Shown in pieces: positions 6,029-11,975 of a stretch of DNA of 15,972 bases. The position numbers and the translations under genes are program-made. Within the stretch, counting starts at the first letter, position 1; each line of letters opens with the position of its first letter. Under the pieces are notes generated by a model that saw only the letters and a list, made by a program, of their open reading frames with translations, searched no databases and was not told the DNA's origin. The stretch covers positions 1-15,972 of the forward strand of contig CAJAFD010000069.1 in assembly GCA_903938935.1 (NCBI GenBank). The letters run 5' to 3'. The DNA comes from an uncultured Opitutia bacterium (GTDB lineage: Bacteria; Verrucomicrobiota; Verrucomicrobiia; Opitutales; Opitutaceae).

Positions 6029-7867
6029 TTAGAGCGAGTCGACGTAGCGGGCGATGGTGACGATCGCGTAGCTGTCTTCGGAGGTGCCGGTCTTCACTTT
6101 GACGGTGTCGCCGACTTTCTTGCCGAGGAGCGCGGCGCCCATCGGGGTCTTGTAGGAGAGGATGTTCTTGTCGGGGTTGCCGTCCCAGACGCCGAGGAGC
6201 GTGTAGGTGGTCTGGCCGCTGCCGGCGCGAACCGTGACAACGCTGCCGACGCTGACTTGCTCGGTGGAGGCTTCTTTGAAGTCGGTGATGCGGGCGCGGC
6301 CGAGGTCTTTTTCGAGGAGGGTCTTTTTGCCCATGAGGACTTGTTGGTCCTGCTTGGCCATCTTGTATTCGGAGTTTTCCTTAAGGTCGCCGTGTTCGCG
6401 GGCGGTGGCGATGGCTTTGGAGTTTTCCGGAATCTCTTTGGAAACGATGGATTCGTATTCGGCGCGCTTGGCTTCGTAGGAGGCGCGGGAGACGAGGAGT
6501 TGCTCTTCCTTGCTCTCGGCATCGGCGGCGACGAGGGACTGAATCTTGGGGAAGATTTTGATGAAGCGGGCGAGGAGGGACTTTTTGGTGAGCTCCTCGA
6601 AGCCTTGGTTCAGCATCAGCGTGTTCGCGAGATCGCGGGCGGTCTCGGGATCGGCGGTCGAAAGGAGGTCGGCGATGAGGTCGGTGTCTTCGGAGAGGAT
6701 ATCGGCGAGCGGGATGCGGCGCGCGCTGGCGGCTTGGAGCGCTTCGTAGTCGATGGCGAAGAAGACGGCGCTCAGGAGGCGCGGGGTGATGAGATCGTTG
6801 AGCAGCTTGGCGAATTTCTTCGAGTGGCGGTTCTTGACGATCCAGAGGAGGACGGGGGCGCGGAGATTTTGCTCGGTCTGCCAGCGGGTGAGGGTGGCGG
6901 CGAGGTCATCGGAGTAGCCTTGCTCGACGAGGAAGTTGATGCACTCGGTGGTGAACTTGCCTTGGGAAACTTTGAGGAGGCCGAAGACGATGTCGCGGGT
7001 CTCGATCGGGTGCGTGGCGAGGATGAGCTCGAGGAAGCGGCTCTGGAAGTGAACCGGAACTTTTTCCGCGATCTCGGGGAGGTCGCGTTGGTTGGCGATG
7101 AGGCTGGCCTGAGAGGGTTCGTAGGCGGTTTCGGAGCCGACGAGTTTGGCGAGGTCGTCGCGGATGGCGGCGCCATAGAGGCGCTCGGCGGCGTCGAGCT
7201 GGTTGCTCTCTTGGACGGAAGTGGCGAGGCCGGCGAGGACGGAGGCGAGGTCTTTTTGGGACGTGGCTTTGTCGGAACCGTCGACGAGCTCCTCGGCGAG
7301 GAGGATGCGGCGACGGGCGGAGCGGGTGTTGGTGAATTGTTCGACGAGCTCGTCTTCGGCGGAGACGGGCGTCTCGCGGATGAGGTAGCACTCGGTCTTC
7401 TTGACGGGCACTTGGATGCGCGCGTCTTTGGCGATGAGCTTCTTGGCGGCGGCCCACCATTTCTTGAATTTCTCTTCGCCGAGCACCTGCGCGAGGACGA
7501 TCTCGATCTCGATGGCGGTGGCGGCGTTGTTCGGGTAAGCTTGCAGCGTCTCGATCAAGAGCTGGGCGGGATTATCCGCGATGAGCTCGTTGATTTTCTG
7601 CGTGTCGGTTTCTTTGCGGACGAGGAGGTGCTTGGCGGGCAAGACTTCCATCGTGCTGATGCAGAACGCAGGGTCCATGGAGTGGCCCTTCTTGTCTTTG
7701 AAATCGATGACGAGCTTTTGGGCGGCATCGTCGTAACGCTTGATTTGGCCAAAACCCCAGCTGCGGTGGACCACGTAGGCGTCCGCTTCCATGGCCTCCA
7801 ACTTGGCTTTGGACGCCTTAAGCGTCGGGTTTTTGGCGATGAGCGCGGATACTTCGGCGGAATTCAT
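6029..7867 (-). CDS. greA: Transcript cleavage/elongation factor GreA with long N-terminal extension
   Basis: Acts on stalled RNA polymerase, stimulating cleavage of backtracked RNA. The GreA part is only the last ~155 of 612 residues. A coiled coil (about 460-530) carries HGDLKENSEY at 492-501, whose Asp494 and Glu497 match the catalytic tip acids of E. coli GreA. The FKBP-like C-terminal domain follows, with SYKTPMGAALLGKKVGD at 571-587. Residues 1-455 are extra. About 26-75 (VVHRSWGFGQIKRYD ... LVIDF) recalls the Tudor-like tail of UvrD/PcrA, and the rest looks like helical repeats. Chlamydial GreA is similarly enlarged. The ATG at 7867 is chosen because the in-frame extension to 7960 runs through the rsmB promoter region into the rsmB start codon. 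No Shine-Dalgarno sequence is seen. The gene ends at a strong terminator. Confidence 0.93.
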   Translation of the reverse strand: MNSAEVSALIAKNPTLKASKAKLEAMEADAYVVHRSWGFGQIKRYDDAAQKLVIDFKDKKGHSMDPAFCISTMEVLPAKHLLVRKETDTQKINELIADNPAQLLIETLQAYPNNAATAIEIEIVLAQVLGEEKFKKWWAAAKKLIAKDARIQVPVKKTECYLIRETPVSAEDELVEQFTNTRSARRRILLAEELVDGSDKATSQKDLASVLAGLATSVQESNQLDAAERLYGAAIRDDLAKLVGSETAYEPSQASLIANQRDLPEIAEKVPVHFQSRFLELILATHPIETRDIVFGLLKVSQGKFTTECINFLVEQGYSDDLAATLTRWQTEQNLRAPVLLWIVKNRHSKKFAKLLNDLITPRLLSAVFFAIDYEALQAASARRIPLADILSEDTDLIADLLSTADPETARDLANTLMLNQGFEELTKKSLLARFIKIFPKIQSLVAADAESKEEQLLVSRASYEAKRAEYESIVSKEIPENSKAIATAREHGDLKENSEYKMAKQDQQVLMGKKTLLEKDLGRARITDFKEASTEQVSVGSVVTVRAGSGQTTYTLLGVWDGNPDKNILSYKTPMGAALLGKKVGDTVKVKTGTSEDSYAIVTIARYVDSL

Positions 7868-7897
7868 GGTTGCGTGAGTGAGGGCCTGAACGGGATA

Positions 7898-7926
7898 GTT
7901 GAGCGGATAATGACTAACGCTGTCAA
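7898..7926 (-). promoter_or_regulatory. Possible greA promoter with consensus -35
   Basis: The minus strand has a perfect TTGACA at 7926-7921 in the 83-nt divergent spacer. At 17-18 nt spacing the -10 positions read CTCAAC or TCAACT, which is poor. The -35 match and its position 54 nt upstream of the greA ATG are the only support. Confidence 0.3.
7906..7911 (+). promoter_or_regulatory. Possible rsmB -10 element
   Basis: GATAAT at 7906-7911 matches the TATAAT consensus at five of six positions. It would place transcription start near 7918, giving a leader of about 33 nt before the rsmB ATG. No good -35 is seen at 16-18 nt upstream. It overlaps the candidate greA promoter on the other strand, so the two genes may compete for polymerase. 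Confidence 0.3.
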
Positions 7927-7950
7927 TCCGAGTCTCGAAAACACCTGCGT

Positions 7951-9285
7951 ATGAGCACAAAAACCGACGCTCCCCGTCCTACCGCCTGGCCGGCGGCCGC
8001 CCAATTGGTCGCGCGCTGGCTCGAACGCCGGGAGCGCATTGATGCGCTTTTCGATACGTTGCCCGGTAAATTATCCGGCGCCGAGCGCGCGCGTTGCCAG
8101 CATCTGGTCTTCGGCGTGGTGCGCCATGCGAGCCGTTTGGAGCAAGAATTGGCGAAGTTGATCGCGCATCCGCCGCGCTATGCGACGCGCGCAGTCTTAT
8201 ATGTAGCGGGTTTTGAATTGATCGAGGCTGAGGGCGAACCCGCCGACAAGGGCCTCGTCGCCAAGATCGTCCATCACGCCGTGGACCAAGCTAAAGTGCT
8301 CGCGAGCGCCGCCGAAGCGCGCCTCGTCAACGCCGTCGTACGCAAACTCGCGACCGCGCTCCACGCGCAGATCGAGCCCAACCGTCTCGCGGCGGCCGAA
8401 GTCTTGGCGGGATATTTCTCTCATCCTGCTTGGCTGGCGCAGCGCTGGCTCACCCATTTCGGCGCCGAACACACGCGCGCCTTACTCAAGTGGAATCAAT
8501 CGCCCGCGCCCGTCTATGCGCGTTGGCGCGACCGCACGGCGCCCGCGCCGGCTTGGTTGAAGGCGACGGCGTGGGCTGGTTTCTACGAAGTGCCGTCGGG
8601 GCACTGGAGCGACGTCGAGCCGTTGCTCAAGCACGGTAAACTTTATCTGCAAGATCCGGGCACGCGGCTCGCCGTCGAGCTCCTCGCGCCGCAGCCCGGC
8701 GAAACCGTGCTCGACGTGTGTGCGGCGCCCGGCGGCAAGAGCCTCATGATCGCCGATGCGATGCTCGCGCGCACGGGCGCCACGCCGCCCGCGAAACCCA
8801 GCCGCGTGATCGCGATGGATCTGCCGGGCGAACGCATCGCGCGCTTGAAGGAAAATCTCGCGCGCGCCGAAGGCGTCGAAGTCGCGCTCGTCCAAGCCGA
8901 CGTCGCGAAAGACGGATTTCTCGCGCTCGATGCGTGTCAATTACCCACGAGCTACGACGCGGTTTTGCTCGACGTGCCGTGCACGAACTCAGGCGTGATG
9001 CGGCATCGCGTCGATGTGAAATGGCGCCTGCAAGAAGGCGATTTCCATAAACACGGCCGCCAACAACTCGCGCTCTTGCACGCGGCGGCGCGCCTCGTGG
9101 CGCCGGGCGGACGACTCGTTTATTCGACCTGCTCGATTGATCCCGAGGAAAACGAGAGTGTCGTAAAAACCTTTTTCGATAGCCGCGCGGGCGGACCGTT
9201 TACGCTCGAAGCCAAGAGCCTCAGCCAGCCGTGGGTGACGGGCCACGACGGCGCGGGCGCGTTCCTGCTGCGTAAGAAACTCTGA
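7951..9285 (+). CDS. rsmB: 16S rRNA (cytosine-C5) methyltransferase RsmB (Sun/Fmu family)
   Basis: Predicted to methylate C967 (E. coli numbering) of 16S rRNA with SAM. The 444-residue length fits the family. An N-terminal NusB-like RNA-binding helical domain spans about 12-140 (HLVFGVVRHASRLEQEL at 51-67, EARLVNAVVRKL at 122-133). The NOL1/NOP2/Sun methyltransferase domain follows. Motif I, VLDVCAAPGGKS, is at 253-264. Motif IV, LDVPCTNSGVMRH, is at 340-352 with Cys344, the product-release cysteine. Motif VI, YSTCSIDPEEN, is at 391-401 with Cys394, the nucleophile. Both cysteines and the SAM loop are present, so it should be active. It stands alone on the plus strand, divergent from greA, and ends in a terminator-like hairpin that straddles its stop codon. 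No Shine-Dalgarno sequence precedes the ATG. A paralogous m5C target cannot be excluded. Confidence 0.92.
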   Translation: MSTKTDAPRPTAWPAAAQLVARWLERRERIDALFDTLPGKLSGAERARCQHLVFGVVRHASRLEQELAKLIAHPPRYATRAVLYVAGFELIEAEGEPADKGLVAKIVHHAVDQAKVLASAAEARLVNAVVRKLATALHAQIEPNRLAAAEVLAGYFSHPAWLAQRWLTHFGAEHTRALLKWNQSPAPVYARWRDRTAPAPAWLKATAWAGFYEVPSGHWSDVEPLLKHGKLYLQDPGTRLAVELLAPQPGETVLDVCAAPGGKSLMIADAMLARTGATPPAKPSRVIAMDLPGERIARLKENLARAEGVEVALVQADVAKDGFLALDACQLPTSYDAVLLDVPCTNSGVMRHRVDVKWRLQEGDFHKHGRQQLALLHAAARLVAPGGRLVYSTCSIDPEENESVVKTFFDSRAGGPFTLEAKSLSQPWVTGHDGAGAFLLRKKL

Positions 9286-9298
9286 GCGCAGCTTTTTT
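9267..9298 (+). terminator. Likely rsmB intrinsic terminator overlapping the stop codon
   Basis: GCTGCG (9267-9272) pairs with CGCAGC (9287-9292), followed at once by six T (9293-9298). The 14-nt loop contains the end of rsmB and its TGA (9283-9285). The stem is short but GC-rich and the T-tract is well placed. Confidence 0.55.
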
Positions 9299-9304
9299 AA
9301 GTGG

Positions 9305-9350
9305 TGCTGTGCGCGGCGGGCGCACCGATCCCGCCCCGCCCAGCGCAGCA
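9305..9350. other. Large GC-rich stem-loop in the convergent rsmB / lipoprotein spacer
   Basis: An outer stem, TGCTG-t-GCGC against GCGCAGCA, encloses an inner stem GGCGGG/CCCGCC (9315-9320 and 9330-9335). Neither strand has a T-tract directly after it. Lying between two 3' ends, it may stop transcription from either side or stabilise 3' ends. Confidence 0.4.
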
Positions 9351-9353
9351 ACA

Positions 9354-10544
9354 TCACGGCACGAGCTCGAAGACCGGAAGACGTTTCTCGGTTTCGCGCG
9401 TGCCGTTGAGAAACGTGAAGGTGATCTCGCGGGCTTCGGCGACGAGGCGCGCGTAACGGCGGAAATCCCAGCGCGCGACGGGTTCGCCGTTGATGCGCGT
9501 GATGAGATCGCCGCGCTCGACGGCGGCGGCAGCAGCGGAGGAATTGGGCACGACGCCGGCGACGCGCCAATATGCGGGGGTTTTGGAAAAACTCAGGCCG
9601 GGGCTCCGGCGCGGCGCGGTCGCGATGGGCGCGGGCGAATCGCGGTAAAAGGTGACGCGGTCGCGCTCTTGGTCGAAGGTGACGGAAAAGTTTTGAAGCA
9701 CGGCGCCACCGATGGCGGAGAGTTCGTCGGAGAGTTCGACGATGGGCGCGGGGAGAAGATAGTCGGCGAGGTTTAACGATTCGGTTAAGCGGCCGATACT
9801 TTGCGAGCGGTCGCCGGCGAGCGTGCTCACGGTGCTGCCCTCGCGGGGGCCGTAGGTGAAGTGTGGCGAGAGTCCGACGGGATTGAGACTGAGGGCGGCG
9901 TCGCTGCCGCTGTCGAGGAGCGCGACGAACGGTTGATCGCCGAGGCGCACGGAGATCAGCGGGGTTTTGTTGGCGTTGTTAAAGGGGACGGCGGCGCCGG
10001 GGATGAGGGGGTTGCCTCGGGTGGGTGCGAGCACGACGCGGTCGCGCGGGTAGTCGAGCGTGAGGAGGGTCTCGCGGAAAAGCGGGAAGCCGAGGATGCC
10101 GTCGATTTTTACGCCGAGATGCGCGGAGAGGGCGGCGCAATCGTAGATGCGCGCGGAAATGTTTTCAAAGCGGGCGTCGCCCAGCTCGAGCCGTCGGATC
10201 GTGGTGGCGGGCAGCTCGACCGTCTGGCCGTCGGCCGCGACAATCGTGACAAGCGCGACCGGGGTGGCGGGGTCGGGTTTGTTGCCGTAGCGTTGGGCGA
10301 ATTCGGGGGTGACCAGCGTGGTGTTGGCGCCGGTGTCGATGAGGAAATGCCACGGACCGCCGCGGTCCCATTTGCTTTCGAGGACGAGGAACGTGCCGAG
10401 ACGTTGCGCGGGGAGTACGATGAGCGGCGAGCCGAGCGTGGTGCGACCGGGGCGCGCGGCTTCGCGGCGAAAGGAGAAGCAGCCCGCGAGTTGCGAGCAG
10501 GCCAACGCGGCCAAGGCGAATGCGAGAGGACGCCGCCAGTTCAT
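9354..10544 (-). CDS. Lipoprotein with two retropepsin-like aspartic protease domains and a C-terminal PDZ domain
   Basis: A predicted cell-envelope protein of 396 residues. The N-terminus has a lipoprotein signal with lipobox LAGC at 19-22, so Cys22 is probably lipidated. The first retropepsin-like unit carries FLIDTGANTTLVT (67-79, Asp70), with the later hydrophobic-Gly element GILGFPLF at 149-156. A second, similar unit carries ALLDSGSDAALSLN (208-221, Asp211) and ends NFSVTFDQERDRVTFY (285-300). A PDZ domain covers about 315-385, with GVVPNSSAAAAAVERGDLITRINGEPV as its core. Two D-[TS]-G loops in one chain could form a pseudo-dimeric active site, as in pepsin; that is inference, and no substrate is known. 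Its ATG lies 3 nt after the upstream transporter stop, so the two genes are surely co-transcribed. Confidence 0.88.
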   Translation of the reverse strand: MNWRRPLAFALAALACSQLAGCFSFRREAARPGRTTLGSPLIVLPAQRLGTFLVLESKWDRGGPWHFLIDTGANTTLVTPEFAQRYGNKPDPATPVALVTIVAADGQTVELPATTIRRLELGDARFENISARIYDCAALSAHLGVKIDGILGFPLFRETLLTLDYPRDRVVLAPTRGNPLIPGAAVPFNNANKTPLISVRLGDQPFVALLDSGSDAALSLNPVGLSPHFTYGPREGSTVSTLAGDRSQSIGRLTESLNLADYLLPAPIVELSDELSAIGGAVLQNFSVTFDQERDRVTFYRDSPAPIATAPRRSPGLSFSKTPAYWRVAGVVPNSSAAAAAVERGDLITRINGEPVARWDFRRYARLVAEAREITFTFLNGTRETEKRLPVFELVP

Positions 10545-10547
10545 TTT

Positions 10548-11900
10548 TTATTTGGCCGGTGGCGGCAGGGTGCGACTGAGGGCGAAGGCGCCGAGGGCGA
10601 GGGCGGCGCCCGCGAGAAAGACGCTGCGTGAGCCGTAGAGCCAGAAGGCGGCGCCGGCCAGCACGGGCGTGATGGCGCGCGCGAGCGAGCCGAGGGACCG
10701 GAAGATGCCGAGGACGCGCCCCTGTTCTTGCGGGCCGCAATAAAGGGAGATGAGGCCGGTGCTGGCGGGGTTGACGAGGCCGGAGCCGGCGGCGAGCAAG
10801 GCGAGGCCCGCGTAAAGCAGCCAAGGTTGTTGCGCGAAGCCGACGGCGACGAGGCCGAGCGTCGAAAGGATCAGACCGGCGCCGAGCACGCGGATCTCGT
10901 CGATGCGCGCGAGCAGTTTGCGGACGATAAAACCTTGGGTGATGATCGAGCACACGCCGAGGAAGCCGAGGAGGTAACCGTTTTGGCGGGCGGTGTAACC
11001 GAAGCGCTCGGCGGCGAGAAACGTGAGCGATGCCTCCATCGCGACGAAGGCGAGTGCGTACGTGAAGGCGACGAGGTTGGTGCGGCGCAGGGCGGCGTCG
11101 CCGAGCCCGAAGATGGCGGCGATGGGGTTGCGGATGCGCGGGTCGCGAGCTTCGGCGCGAGCGGCGGGCGTGAGGGTTTCGTTGAAGCGACGGTAAATCC
11201 ACACGAGGTTGACCAAGCAGAGCGCGAAAGAAATCAGCGCGGGCACGGAGAACGGATTGAACCCGAAACGCGCGAGCGCCGGATACATTTCGAGGAGGTT
11301 CCACTGCGCGGTGAGCGCGCCGATCATCGGGCCCGTGACGAGGCCGAGACCAAATGCGGCACCGACGATGCCCATCGCCTTGGAGCGCTCAGCGCGCGAA
11401 GTGACGTCGGCCACGGCGGCGGTGGCCACGGAGAGGTTGCCGGAGAAGGCGCCGCTCACGATGCGCGAAAGCAAGAAGGCCCAGAACGACCCGCTGATGA
11501 CCCAGAGCAAATAACCCAAGGCGGTGCCGGCGACGGTGAGCAGCAACACGGGACGACGGCCGCGTTTATCGGAGATCGCACCCCAAAACGGCGCGAAGAT
11601 GAATTGGAGAATCGAGAAAAAGGAACTGAGCACGCCGCCGAAAAGGACGGCGGCGAAGGCATTGTCGTGGCCGAGGCTGCGGGCGATGGCGTCGGTTTGG
11701 GCGAGCAGCCAGCCGAGGACGCCGCTGCGGCCATCGGTGCCGAGGTAATGGCCGAGGAGATCTGGCCCGAGGGGAAAGATGATCGAGAAACCGATCAGAT
11801 CGATGTACAGCGTGAGAAAAATGACTCCGAGCGAGAGCGCGCGCTTGGGCGTCGTCGGTGCGGGCGTGGTACTGGCGGAGGCTGGGGACACGGCGGACAA
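10548..11900 (-). CDS. MFS transporter, DHA1/TetA-like, resembling eukaryotic MFSD10
   Basis: A predicted inner-membrane antiporter with about 12 helices, 450 residues. MFS motif A, GAISDKRGRRP, is at 107-117 between TM2 and TM3. Motif C of drug:H+ antiporters appears as GLVTGPMIGAL (186-196). SILQFIFAPFWGAISD closely follows the TetA pattern. A loop of some 35 residues between TM1 and TM2 (about 47-82, ending FAAVLFGG) is longer than in classic TetA and is recalled from MFSD10/TETRAN proteins. The substrate is unknown, and calling it tetracycline resistance would be unjustified. The start is uncertain: TTG at 11900 or GTG at 11891, neither with a Shine-Dalgarno sequence. It lies 75 nt after the kinase gene and 3 nt before the protease-like lipoprotein gene. 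Confidence 0.88.
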   Translation of the reverse strand: MSAVSPASASTTPAPTTPKRALSLGVIFLTLYIDLIGFSIIFPLGPDLLGHYLGTDGRSGVLGWLLAQTDAIARSLGHDNAFAAVLFGGVLSSFFSILQFIFAPFWGAISDKRGRRPVLLLTVAGTALGYLLWVISGSFWAFLLSRIVSGAFSGNLSVATAAVADVTSRAERSKAMGIVGAAFGLGLVTGPMIGALTAQWNLLEMYPALARFGFNPFSVPALISFALCLVNLVWIYRRFNETLTPAARAEARDPRIRNPIAAIFGLGDAALRRTNLVAFTYALAFVAMEASLTFLAAERFGYTARQNGYLLGFLGVCSIITQGFIVRKLLARIDEIRVLGAGLILSTLGLVAVGFAQQPWLLYAGLALLAAGSGLVNPASTGLISLYCGPQEQGRVLGIFRSLGSLARAITPVLAGAAFWLYGSRSVFLAGAALALGAFALSRTLPPPAK

Positions 11901-11975
11901 AAAAAGAGAAGCGGGACTGGCCGAGAATTCACCTGAAGTGCAGGCGGCGCAAGGGGAACTTCGTCGTGCGGCGGG

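Noticed and set aside
5987..7954. Plus-strand open frame of 655 codons opposite greA
   Set aside because: It is antisense to an unmistakable GreA protein along its whole length. Its translation is a monotonous Gly/Glu/Asp/Val/Leu mixture without any motif, as expected from strong GC codon bias on the other strand.
7868..7960. Longer greA start adding 31 residues
   Set aside because: It would cross the whole divergent spacer and enter rsmB; the extra residues look like translated promoter DNA.
10548..11900. Tetracycline resistance gene
   Set aside because: TetA-like motifs A and C are general to the antiporter family. The loop between TM1 and TM2 and overall pattern differ from classic TetA, so no resistance claim is justified.
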